Source of the DNA: CAWIUB01 sp963839175
GTDB taxonomy: Bacteria > Actinomycetota > Actinomycetes > Mycobacteriales > Jatrophihabitantaceae
Assembly (NCBI GenBank): GCA_963839175.1
Contig: CAWIUB010000050.1
Coordinates: 124,001 to 188,000, forward strand
Direction of reading: 5' to 3'
DNA: 64,000 nt
Below the pieces are notes generated by a model, which saw only the letters and a program-made list of their open reading frames with translations, was not told the DNA's origin and ran no database searches. Made by a program: the position numbers and the translations under genes. Each line of letters opens with the position of its first letter. The first letter of the stretch is position 1. Below, one piece after another: positions 1 through 7,180 of this stretch.

Positions 1-2
1 TC

Positions 3-182
3 GACCGAGGCACCGACACGCTGGTCGGGGCCACCTTCGTCGGCCCCGAAGTCGCCGAGCTGGTGCATGCGGCGACCGTTGCGGTGATCGGCAAGGTGCC
101 GATCTCGACGCTGTGGCATGCGGTCCCGTCCTACCCGACGGTGAGCGAGATCTGGCTGCGGCTGCTGGAATCCCGCCCGTGA
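3..182 (+). CDS. C-terminal end of a pyridine nucleotide-disulfide oxidoreductase (partial)
   Basis: Open from the window edge, 59 residues then TGA. The visible part is the dimerisation domain typical of flavoprotein disulfide reductases such as dihydrolipoamide dehydrogenase or mercuric/mycothione reductase relatives: it reads GATFVGPEVAEL, then HAATVAVIGKVP, then WHAVPSYPTVSEIW before the end. The His-Ala-x-Pro-Ser-Tyr-Pro-Thr segment corresponds to the family's HxHPT/PTxSE-type interface and active-site loop. The FAD and NAD domains lie outside the window, so the substrate cannot be judged. Its stop codon overlaps the GTG start of the next gene by 4 nt (GTGA), so the two are probably translationally coupled. 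Family assignment is firm, subfamily is not. Confidence 0.8.
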   Translation, partial: DRGTDTLVGATFVGPEVAELVHAATVAVIGKVPISTLWHAVPSYPTVSEIWLRLLESRP

Positions 183-1174
183 AGCTCCTGATCACCGGCG
201 GCGCGGGGTTCGTCGGCAGCACGATCGCTTCGGCGTGCGAGGACGCGGGGCACACCCCGATCCTGCTCGACGATCTCAGCCGAGGCGTGCGCGCCTTCGC
301 CGCGCGCTACGCGTTCTACCTGGGCGATGTCGCGGACGGCGACCTGATCCGGCGCATCTTCACGGAGCATCAGGACATCGCTGCGGTCGTGCATTGTGCC
401 GCCTCTATCGTCGTGCCGGAGTCTGTGACCAGGCCGCTGCACTACTACCGCAACAACGTCGCGAAGACCGTCGAGCTGGTTCAGCATCTCGTCGCGGCCG
501 GCTGCCGGCGGCTGCTGTTCAGCTCGTCAGCCGCGGTGTACGCGCCGAGCACCGACCTCACCGTGGACGAATCGTCTCCGGTCGAACCGGCCAGCCCGTA
601 CGCGCGCAGCAAGGCGATGGCCGAGCAGGTGCTGCGCGATGCTGCCGACGCCGGGCTGATCGACGCGATCTCGCTGCGCTACTTCAATCCCGTCGGCGCC
701 GACCCGAAGCTGCGCACCGGGCTGCAGGTCGCCCGCCCCACCCACGCCTGGGGAAAGCTGATCGAGGCGTACACGACCGGAACTCCGTTCACGATCACCG
801 GCGTGGACTGGCCCACCCGCGACGGCTCGGCTATCCGCGACTACCTACACGTGTGGGACGTCGCCCGGGCGCACGTCCAGGCCGTGGAGCGGTTCGACTC
901 GGTGCTGCCAACAGGCGGGTACGACGTGGTCAACATCGGCACCGGGACGGGCACCACGGTGCGCGAACTCGTCGCGGCATTCGAGGACGCGGTCGGCACC
1001 ACCCTAGAGGTGATCGAGGCACCGGCCCGCCCGGGCGACGGGATCGGCTGCTACGCCCGGGTCGACCGGGCCCGCCGCCTGTTCGATTGGCAGGCAGAAT
1101 TGACGATTGCGCAAGCGTTCGCCGATGGGATCGCCTGGTCGCGCATCCGCGACGAGGTGCTCGGCCGCAGCTGA
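179..1174 (+). CDS. galE: GalE-like UDP-glucose 4-epimerase / NAD-dependent sugar-nucleotide epimerase
   Basis: 331 aa, short-chain dehydrogenase/reductase fold of the extended epimerase type. The NAD-binding Gly motif GGAGFVGS is at residues 7-14 and the catalytic YxxxK is Y141-K145 (context SPYARSK), preceded by the Ser-rich SSSAAVY strand. Later segments (RYFNPVGAD, RDYLHVWDVA, NIGTGTGTTVREL) match the UDP-galactose epimerase pattern. It should interconvert UDP-glucose and UDP-galactose, or a related nucleotide sugar, in the cytoplasm, supplying cell-envelope polysaccharide synthesis. I chose the GTG at 179 because it starts at the usual N-terminal distance from the Gly motif and overlaps the previous stop; upstream codons in frame give an unrelated leader. 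A 23-bp tandem duplication spans its stop codon. Exact substrate is inferred from the family. Confidence 0.85.
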   Translation: MKLLITGGAGFVGSTIASACEDAGHTPILLDDLSRGVRAFAARYAFYLGDVADGDLIRRIFTEHQDIAAVVHCAASIVVPESVTRPLHYYRNNVAKTVELVQHLVAAGCRRLLFSSSAAVYAPSTDLTVDESSPVEPASPYARSKAMAEQVLRDAADAGLIDAISLRYFNPVGADPKLRTGLQVARPTHAWGKLIEAYTTGTPFTITGVDWPTRDGSAIRDYLHVWDVARAHVQAVERFDSVLPTGGYDVVNIGTGTGTTVRELVAAFEDAVGTTLEVIEAPARPGDGIGCYARVDRARRLFDWQAELTIAQAFADGIAWSRIRDEVLGRS

Positions 1175-1213
1175 TCCCCGACACCTTGAGCAGCTGATCC
1201 CCGACACCTTGAG
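1168..1213. repeat. Perfect 23-bp tandem duplication across the galE stop
   Basis: The 23-bp unit CAGCTGATCCCCGACACCTT+GAG occurs twice head to tail (1168-1190 and 1191-1213) without a mismatch. The first copy contains the galE stop codon (TGA inside CAGCTGATC), so the duplication does not alter the protein. It looks like a recent slippage or short duplication event. Confidence 0.9.
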
Positions 1214-1260
1214 TTGTTCGATGTTCGGCACGCCCTGGCTCCCCGCAGGTCGAACAACTC
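1211..1260. terminator. Inverted repeat between convergent galE and aminotransferase genes
   Basis: An 11-bp perfect inverted repeat, gagttgttcga (1211-1221) and tcgaacaactc (1250-1260), with a 28-nt loop lies in the short gap between the convergent genes. It may work as a bidirectional transcription barrier. No T-run follows, so an intrinsic terminator is only an inference. Confidence 0.5.
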
Positions 1261-1275
1261 GCTCGAGACGGGTGC

Positions 1276-2385
1276 CTATCCGACGACCTTGGCCAGCGCG
1301 GTCACCACCTGATCCGCTTCGTCGTCAGTCATATCGGAATGGACGGGCAGGCAGATCTGCCTGGCGCACACGTCCTCGGCCACCGGCAGGGTGCCCGGCG
1401 ACAGGTGCGCGAAGATCGGCTCGCGGTGCAATGGCGTCTGGTACACCTCACCGCTGAGCGCGACCCCGAACTCTGCCAGCCGTGAGCGCACCGAGGCGCG
1501 GTCGATGCCTGGATCGAGCAGCGCCACGTACTTGTAGTAGTTCGGGACGCACTCGTCCGGCAGCGGCAATGGGGTGACCCCGTCGAGGTCAGCAAGCGCC
1601 TCGTCATAGCGACGCGCGACGCGCGTTCGGACGGCGATGAACTCGTCCAACCAAGCGAACTGCACGGCCGCGATCGCCGCGTGCACCTCGCTCATCCGCC
1701 ACGCGTAGCCGAGTCGCACGTGCGACCCGCCGTGAAACCCCGCCTTGCCCTGGTCGCGATACATCAGTGCCTCGTCGCGCAGCCGGTCGTCAGCGGTGAT
1801 GATCATCCCACCCTCGCCAGCAGTGATGACCTTGGTGGGATAGAAGGAGAATGTGCCTGCCACACCGAAGGTTCCCGCTGGCTGCCCCCGGTAGGAACTG
1901 CCGTGCGCGTGCGCCGCGTCCTCGACGAAGAAGATCCTGCGACGGTTGCACAGGTCGCGGATCGCCACCACGTCCGGCGCGACCAGGCCAGCGATGTGCA
2001 CCATCACCACGGCCGCCGTGTTCGCGGTCAATGCCGCCTCGACGGTCTCGGCAGTCAGGGCGAGCGTCGTCGGCGACACGTCGGCGAAGCGCGGCACGCC
2101 GCCCGCGTGGGCGACCGCCGCCGCGGTGGCGAAGAACGTGTCGGCCGGCACGACCACCTCGCGCCCGGCGAGGTCGAGCGCCCGCAGCACGATCTCGATG
2201 GCGCTGGTGCCGCTGCTGACAGCGATCGCGTGTGGCGACCGGTGCCGCGCCGCGAACGCGGCCTCGAGCCGGCGAGTATGCGGGCCAAGGGTCAGCAAGC
2301 CCGAGCGCAGCGACTCGTCGATCAGGCGCAGGATCTCGGCGCGGTCCTCGTCGCAGAACACCAGGCGTGCGGCGGGGACGTTCAA
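1276..2385 (-). CDS. DegT/DnrJ/EryC1/StrS family PLP aminotransferase
   Basis: 369 aa, fold-type I PLP enzyme of the sugar-aminotransferase (DegT/DnrJ/EryC1/StrS) family, which aminates keto-sugar nucleotides for surface glycans or glycosylated metabolites. The PLP lysine is K185 in FSFYPTKVITAGEGG; the upstream D-D/A-x-x-H segment (FVEDAAHAHG) contains the Asp that pairs with the pyridinium nitrogen; the N-terminal SSGTSAIEI motif binds the cofactor phosphate. The start is TTG at 2385, overlapping the preceding stop by 4 nt (TTGA), the arrangement seen several times in this window. It forms an operon with the DMT transporter and the large membrane protein upstream. Product sugar is unknown. 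Confidence 0.85.
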   Translation of the reverse strand: MNVPAARLVFCDEDRAEILRLIDESLRSGLLTLGPHTRRLEAAFAARHRSPHAIAVSSGTSAIEIVLRALDLAGREVVVPADTFFATAAAVAHAGGVPRFADVSPTTLALTAETVEAALTANTAAVVMVHIAGLVAPDVVAIRDLCNRRRIFFVEDAAHAHGSSYRGQPAGTFGVAGTFSFYPTKVITAGEGGMIITADDRLRDEALMYRDQGKAGFHGGSHVRLGYAWRMSEVHAAIAAVQFAWLDEFIAVRTRVARRYDEALADLDGVTPLPLPDECVPNYYKYVALLDPGIDRASVRSRLAEFGVALSGEVYQTPLHREPIFAHLSPGTLPVAEDVCARQICLPVHSDMTDDEADQVVTALAKVVG

Positions 2386-3419
2386 CGGGCTCCCCGGTGG
2401 TACCGCGGATACGGCTGGTGTTCGGCGGAAAGTGCTTCAGGCACCGGCTGGAAGGGTCTCACGAACCGGTCCGAGCGATGCGCCCCGCCGGCCGCGTGCC
2501 GGCTCCCGCGCGGAATGGCCGGGCCCTCGTTCTCGCCGCGGCGTGCCGTCGCAACCCGCGGCGCGCCGCCGGCCGAGACGGTGATGCGCGGGTTACCGGC
2601 CAGATGCCATAGCCCGAAGATCGCGGCAGCCAGCGCAACGCCGATTACCACGGATTCGTCACCGTCGAAGGTCACGTGCTCGCCGAAGAGGATGACGCCG
2701 ACGAACGACGCTGCGATCGGCTCAACGACGGCGACGATGGGGAGCGACATTCGCAGGTTGCCGGATTGGTAGAGGCTCTGCACCAGCAGCACGGCCGGGA
2801 TGCCGGCTGCGATCAGTGCCCACAGCGCCCAGTGACTCCACAGCGGGCCACCGTGGCGCAACTGCCGGGAGAACGCCTTGGTCAGCACGGCGACGAACGC
2901 GTTGGACAGGCCGGTGGCCAAACCCACCAGCGCCGCGCGACGGCGGCCGTAGCGCCTCGTCGACAGCCAGGCCAGCCCGCTCACCACCACGACGGCGCTG
3001 GCGCTGGTGACGGCCCACGCGGTTCCGTGCGGCGCCTGGGCGGTGTGCCCGTCCGGCGCGGCGAGCACGAGGAAGACCACGAGGCCCCCGACGACCGCGG
3101 CGACCGACCCCCACTCGGCGGCGCTGAGCCCGACCCGGGTGCGGATCGCAACCAGGGCCAGCGCGAAGATCAGCGTCGTCGCCATGACCGGCTGGACGAT
3201 CACCAGGGACCCGTGGCGCAATGCGGCGATCTGCAGCACCAGCCCCATGCCGCTTGCGATCAGTCCCATCAGCCACAGCGGCCGGCGCGCGACACGTACC
3301 AGCAGGCTGACCTTCATCGCGTGGTCGTGGTGCACCTCGGCAGCCGCCCGCTCCTGGAGCGCGACGGACGCGCCGAAGGCCATCGCCGCGCACAGCGCGA
3401 GGACGAGCGTCTTGGTCAC
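2382..3419 (-). CDS. DMT/EamA-type multi-pass transporter
   Basis: About 345 aa with roughly ten hydrophobic helices arranged as a drug/metabolite-transporter duplication; examples are LWLMGLIASGMGLVLQIAAL and AGIPAVLLVQSLYQSG. The GTG start at 3419 overlaps the stop of the upstream gene by 4 nt (GTGA) and begins directly with the first helix (VTKTLVLALCAAMAFG); the longer frame upstream lies antisense-free but inside the previous gene and is not membrane-like. The C-terminal 60 residues are Arg/Gly-rich, hydrophilic and probably cytoplasmic. Substrate unknown; the operon context of sugar and envelope genes suggests export or flipping of a lipid- or sugar-related compound, which is inference only. 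Confidence 0.75.
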   Translation of the reverse strand: MTKTLVLALCAAMAFGASVALQERAAAEVHHDHAMKVSLLVRVARRPLWLMGLIASGMGLVLQIAALRHGSLVIVQPVMATTLIFALALVAIRTRVGLSAAEWGSVAAVVGGLVVFLVLAAPDGHTAQAPHGTAWAVTSASAVVVVSGLAWLSTRRYGRRRAALVGLATGLSNAFVAVLTKAFSRQLRHGGPLWSHWALWALIAAGIPAVLLVQSLYQSGNLRMSLPIVAVVEPIAASFVGVILFGEHVTFDGDESVVIGVALAAAIFGLWHLAGNPRITVSAGGAPRVATARRGENEGPAIPRGSRHAAGGAHRSDRFVRPFQPVPEALSAEHQPYPRYHRGAR

Positions 3420-4744
3420 GGGCTCGTCCTCGCGCCATCCGAGGATGTGAAACAGCTGTGGTCGATCGCGTAATCGTCCCAGGCTGCATGCGATTGCACC
3501 AAGCGAACCCCCGCTGTGTCGCCCCGGCAACCGCGACCGGATGCCGCCATGGCCCCAAGGAGCTTTCCCTCGTTGGTCGTGATACTGCGCGGTATGTCCC
3601 GAAAAAGCAGGACATAGTCTACGTTACGGCTGGCCAGGAACGCCGAGTACCTCTGTTCGTCAGCGAACTTGCCATACCAGATGCTCTCTGGGAAGAACTC
3701 CGAGTCGAGCACCGCGCCGTCCCGGATCAGCTGGTACATGCCGACCTTGCCGTCTGCGGTATAGAGCACCCGGTAGGTGGCTCCAGGGTGGAACTCGGTG
3801 GCCCGGGCGAAGGCCGCCATCGTGTGGTCCGGCTGCCGCACTAGCGCGGCCCACGAGTACCCGGCGTCCAGGGGGGCCAGCAGGGCGACGTTCAGCAGCA
3901 GGGCGACCGCAGCGAGGACGGGCGGCAGCCAGCGGTGCCTGTCGCGGACCAGCACCATGGCCAGGATCGGCGGTAGCAGGACGAACGCCCGGATGAACAC
4001 CGTGCCGACCAGCTGTCCAACCCTGGTAGCCGGCGAGCTCTCGGTGTACACCGGCGACTGCAGGATCGGCCAGATCGCCGGGACGGCGATGACCAGAGAT
4101 AGCGCATAGCAGCCCAGCAGGGCCCGCCGGTCGGGCTCCCACCGCAGCCGCAGCATTACCAGCAGGGCCGCCAGCGGCAGCACGACCGCCACGTGGCACA
4201 GCTGCCCGACACCCGCGAACACCACCGCCCACCCACGATGGCCGCGCCGCCAGCAGCCGATGCCGACGACCAGCAGCGCGGACGCCCACAGGAATGGCAG
4301 CTGGCCGGACAACGGCGCCAAGACCAGGATCGGGTTCGCCAACACGACCACCGGCCACCAGCCGCGACGCCCCTCGGGAAACGCCCAGAAGGTCGCCGCA
4401 ATCAGGCCCAGGACGCCGAGCACCAGCACCAGCGTGACGGCCCATTCGCCGAACAGCGGCCACAGCAGCGCCGATACGATCCACGGCAGGAATCCGTACG
4501 GGAAGGTGAGCGCCTCTCCGTGCCCGAGCATGGGCATGTGCCAGGGGATGCCGTGCCCGTGCCAGAGTTGGCTCTCGATCCACCACGAATGGGCGTAGTC
4601 GATAAGGCTGTCATGGGTGACGAAGACCCGGTGTGTCAGGGTGAGCGACAGGATCGTCGCCCATGCCGCTGTAGCAACCGCGAGGGCGATCGTGCCGCCG
4701 CGCAGCTGCCGGTCGTGACCCGGCTGGTTCGCGGGACGCGCCAT
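3416..4744 (-). CDS. Large polytopic membrane protein, possible GT-C-like or envelope protein
   Basis: About 442 aa. The first two thirds contain roughly nine to ten membrane helices; the last ~150 residues are a soluble, probably extracytoplasmic domain with aromatic and charged residues (for example TEFHPGATYRVLYTADGK and RNVDYVLLFRDIPRS). An early THDSLIDYAHSWW loop after the first helix has the acidic/His pattern seen in periplasmic loops of GT-C glycosyltransferases, but I cannot identify a family. Start at ATG 4744 shares the palindrome CCATGG with the opposite gene's ATG; an alternative ATG at 4762 would overlap that gene by 20 nt. Likely first gene of the operon with the DMT transporter and the aminotransferase. 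Confidence 0.65.
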   Translation of the reverse strand: MARPANQPGHDRQLRGGTIALAVATAAWATILSLTLTHRVFVTHDSLIDYAHSWWIESQLWHGHGIPWHMPMLGHGEALTFPYGFLPWIVSALLWPLFGEWAVTLVLVLGVLGLIAATFWAFPEGRRGWWPVVVLANPILVLAPLSGQLPFLWASALLVVGIGCWRRGHRGWAVVFAGVGQLCHVAVVLPLAALLVMLRLRWEPDRRALLGCYALSLVIAVPAIWPILQSPVYTESSPATRVGQLVGTVFIRAFVLLPPILAMVLVRDRHRWLPPVLAAVALLLNVALLAPLDAGYSWAALVRQPDHTMAAFARATEFHPGATYRVLYTADGKVGMYQLIRDGAVLDSEFFPESIWYGKFADEQRYSAFLASRNVDYVLLFRDIPRSITTNEGKLLGAMAASGRGCRGDTAGVRLVQSHAAWDDYAIDHSCFTSSDGARTSP

Positions 4745-5939
4745 GGCTAGCCCGACGTTCATCCGCGCACTGTCCGGCGTGGGGTTGGCGGCGTTCGTCC
4801 TGCCGCTGCTGGGGATTCTCGACGATCACTCCGCCACAGCCCTGGGCACGGCAGCTCCCGCCGGGGTGATCGCGATCGGGGTGGCCGTGCTGGTGCTGCG
4901 CCTGCGGTGCCGGCCATCGATCCGGGTAGTTGGCGGCGTGATCGTGGCGACCTGCGCCTGGCTGTTCTCACAGGCACGCGCCGGAGCGATCAACTGGTTG
5001 TTGGCGGCGTTGCTCGGTCTGGGCGTGGCGCTGTGCTGGACCGGCCGCCTGTGGGACAGGATCGTGCTCACCAGCGCGGCCGCAACCACCGCAGTCCTCC
5101 TCGTAGTGGCGACGGTGTGGGGTGCCGGTCCGGCCCGGGTCTGCGGCGCGGCGACCGGCCTCGCCCTGGTGCTGGCTGCGACGCTGGACCGGCGCGCGCA
5201 CCCCGTTTCGCGCGGGGCAGGGTGGCTGGTGCCCGTCGCAGGCCTGCTGGGCGTCGTCCTGGTCGGCTCGTGGATCGGCGCCAACTCGCCGACCGCGCCC
5301 TGGTTCGGCCCGACGATCGCGCACGGCCCGCGGGACGAGCCGCAGGTCGCGATCACCTTCGACGACGGCCCCAACGCCGGCGCGACGATGGCGATCGCGC
5401 ACATCCTGGACGCGCACGCAGCCAAGGGCACGTTCTTTTCGGTGGGCAAGGCCGTGGAGGCCCGACCGGACATCACCCGTGCCTTGATCGCGGACGGGCA
5501 GCTGGTCGGCAACCACTCCTTCCACCATGACGAGTGGCGCTGGCTGGATCCGCGTTACCCCGAGCTCATGCGCGCACAGCGGGCGATCTCTCGGCAGGCA
5601 GGTGTCTGCCCGGCGTTCTACCGCCCGCCGCACGGGCAGCACACTCCGCTCATGTCCTGGGTGCTGCACCGCAACGACGTCACGATGATCGGCTGGGACG
5701 TGTCGGCCGGAGACTGGGCGACGAACGATCCGCAGGTGATCGCCAATCGGGTGCTGTCGAAGGTACGCGATGGTTCGATCATCGACTTGCACGACGGCCT
5801 GGACGGGAAGGTTGACGCCAACCGTTCCGTGCTGGTGCGCGCTATGCCGCTGATCCTCGACGGCCTGGCGGCGCGGGATCTGCAGCCGGTCCGGCTGGAC
5901 CAGCTGCTGGGCCGCTCCGGCTACACCGATCACTGCTGA
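4743..5939 (+). CDS. Membrane-anchored polysaccharide deacetylase (NodB homology domain)
   Basis: 398 aa. The first ~190 residues hold about six membrane helices; the remainder is a NodB/CE4 domain. Catalytic motifs are all present: TFDDGPN (D207, D208), the metal-binding HSFHH (H258 and H262), RPPHG, DVSAGDW and LHDG. The enzyme should remove N-acetyl groups from a cell-wall or surface polysaccharide outside the membrane using a divalent metal. The six-helix N-terminal anchor is unusual, since most family members have a single anchor or a signal peptide. ATG 4743 is taken as start; it shares two bases with the start codon of the divergent gene, leaving no intergenic promoter space. The 3' end overlaps the convergent GT2 gene by 10 nt. 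Confidence 0.88.
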   Translation: MASPTFIRALSGVGLAAFVLPLLGILDDHSATALGTAAPAGVIAIGVAVLVLRLRCRPSIRVVGGVIVATCAWLFSQARAGAINWLLAALLGLGVALCWTGRLWDRIVLTSAAATTAVLLVVATVWGAGPARVCGAATGLALVLAATLDRRAHPVSRGAGWLVPVAGLLGVVLVGSWIGANSPTAPWFGPTIAHGPRDEPQVAITFDDGPNAGATMAIAHILDAHAAKGTFFSVGKAVEARPDITRALIADGQLVGNHSFHHDEWRWLDPRYPELMRAQRAISRQAGVCPAFYRPPHGQHTPLMSWVLHRNDVTMIGWDVSAGDWATNDPQVIANRVLSKVRDGSIIDLHDGLDGKVDANRSVLVRAMPLILDGLAARDLQPVRLDQLLGRSGYTDHC

Positions 5940-6742
5940 GGCAGGGGAGGCTCGAGCGCAGGTTCGAGGAAGACCGGCGCCGGCTTGCGGTTGCGCGCCG
6001 CGCTGCGCCGGGCTGCCACCACGATCATCGTCGCGTCGATAACGGCATCACGCAGCCGGGTCCGCGAGCGGAATACCGGGACGGGCAGCACCACGTCGTT
6101 GCGTACTTTGTAGCCCAGCCGGCAGAGCACGACGGCCACCTCGACCGTCTCGGAGTATTGGTAGCCGCGGTAGTACTGCAACGCGTCGGCTAGGGCGCTG
6201 GCGCGGAAGACCCGGTAGCCGGACTCGACGTCGTAGAGGGGCGACCTCGCCCAGATCGCAGCCCATTTGCTCAGGACGGTGTTGCCGAGCCTCTTGTAGG
6301 CGGGATAGCCGGACAGGTCGCGCTGCACGAGCAGGGCGTCCAGCCGCTCGTCCGTGGTGACCCTGATGAGCTCGTCCAGCGAGTGCGGGTCGTGCTGACC
6401 GTCGGCGTCGATGGTGCAGATGAGCGTGTCAGGGTCTAGTTCCCTGGCCTTGACCCGGTCGGCGATCTCGGAAAAGGCCAGGTGATAAGCGGCGGACATT
6501 CCTTGGTTGACGTCGATCGTCAGCAACCGGGCCCGCTCGTGCCCTGGCAGCCAGTCCCGAATAACTCGGCGCGTGCCGTCAGTCGAACCGTCGTCGACCA
6601 CCACCAGCTCGTCGACGAAGTCGTACAGCCGGTCGAGTACCTCCCGGACGGTCGGCTCCTCGTTGTAGGCGGGGACGACGGCGATGCGGATCGGGGTGGC
6701 GTCAGGGCGACCAGTCACCGCGAGAGCGTACCTAGCCGTCAC
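5930..6742 (-). CDS. Family 2 glycosyltransferase
   Basis: 270 aa GT2/GT-A fold enzyme. The N-terminal strand VVPAYNEEPTV, the nucleotide-binding VVDDGSTDG and the DxD-like TIDADGQHDP are clear. No membrane helices are evident, so it is likely a cytoplasmic-face enzyme transferring a sugar to a polyprenyl phosphate or glycan, similar to dolichol-phosphate mannosyltransferase-like proteins. The GTG start at 6742 follows the stop of the SnoaL-like gene with no gap (TAG-GTG); a second in-frame GTG at 6718 is also possible. The convergent deacetylase and GT2 may act on the same envelope polymer, which is inference from position. Confidence 0.85.
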   Translation of the reverse strand: MTARYALAVTGRPDATPIRIAVVPAYNEEPTVREVLDRLYDFVDELVVVDDGSTDGTRRVIRDWLPGHERARLLTIDVNQGMSAAYHLAFSEIADRVKARELDPDTLICTIDADGQHDPHSLDELIRVTTDERLDALLVQRDLSGYPAYKRLGNTVLSKWAAIWARSPLYDVESGYRVFRASALADALQYYRGYQYSETVEVAVVLCRLGYKVRNDVVLPVPVFRSRTRLRDAVIDATMIVVAARRSAARNRKPAPVFLEPALEPPLPQQ

Positions 6743-7150
6743 CTAGGTCGGCGCCGCAGGCCGTGACTCCTGGGCCTCACGGACCGCGCTGTAGGACCGT
6801 CCCGGCCAATACGGCCACTCCTCGAAGTCGACGACCCGGCCGTCCGGGGCGAAGCGCAGCAGCCACAGGTCGAGATACTCCTGTTGCCTCGGCGCCGTGT
6901 AGTTCACCTGTATCCGCACGACCGCGCTGTCGCCGTCGACCGCGACCGGCTCGGCCCGCATGGTGAACTCCACGTCGTCGTCCTCGCGCCAAAACGCCCG
7001 GATCGCGGCATGCCCGACGCCGGACGGCTCGTACGGCGACCGGCGGTAGTGCACATCCGGGGTGAACAGGGTCTCGACGGCATCGAGATCCCTGGCGCGC
7101 CACCCAACCTCGTATCTGGCCGCCCACTGCATCACCCCGTCGCGATCCAT
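6743..7150 (-). CDS. SnoaL-like / NTF2-fold protein
   Basis: 135 aa from ATG 7150. It shows the cone-like NTF2 fold pattern: a first helix (VMQWAARYEVGWRARDLDAVETLFTPD cut here at VMQWAARYEVGW, then LDAVETLFTPDVHYR), followed by alternating strands such as VVRIQVNYTAP and the final EEWPYWPG. Such proteins serve as small-molecule binding, cyclase or isomerase folds; nothing here fixes a reaction. I prefer the internal ATG because the eight residues added by the longer frame are not conserved-looking. It ends flush against the GT2 start, suggesting coupled translation. Confidence 0.65.
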   Translation of the reverse strand: MDRDGVMQWAARYEVGWRARDLDAVETLFTPDVHYRRSPYEPSGVGHAAIRAFWREDDDVEFTMRAEPVAVDGDSAVVRIQVNYTAPRQQEYLDLWLLRFAPDGRVVDFEEWPYWPGRSYSAVREAQESRPAAPT

Positions 7151-7180
7151 GCCGCCAGCCTGCCAGGGGTTGGGCATCCG

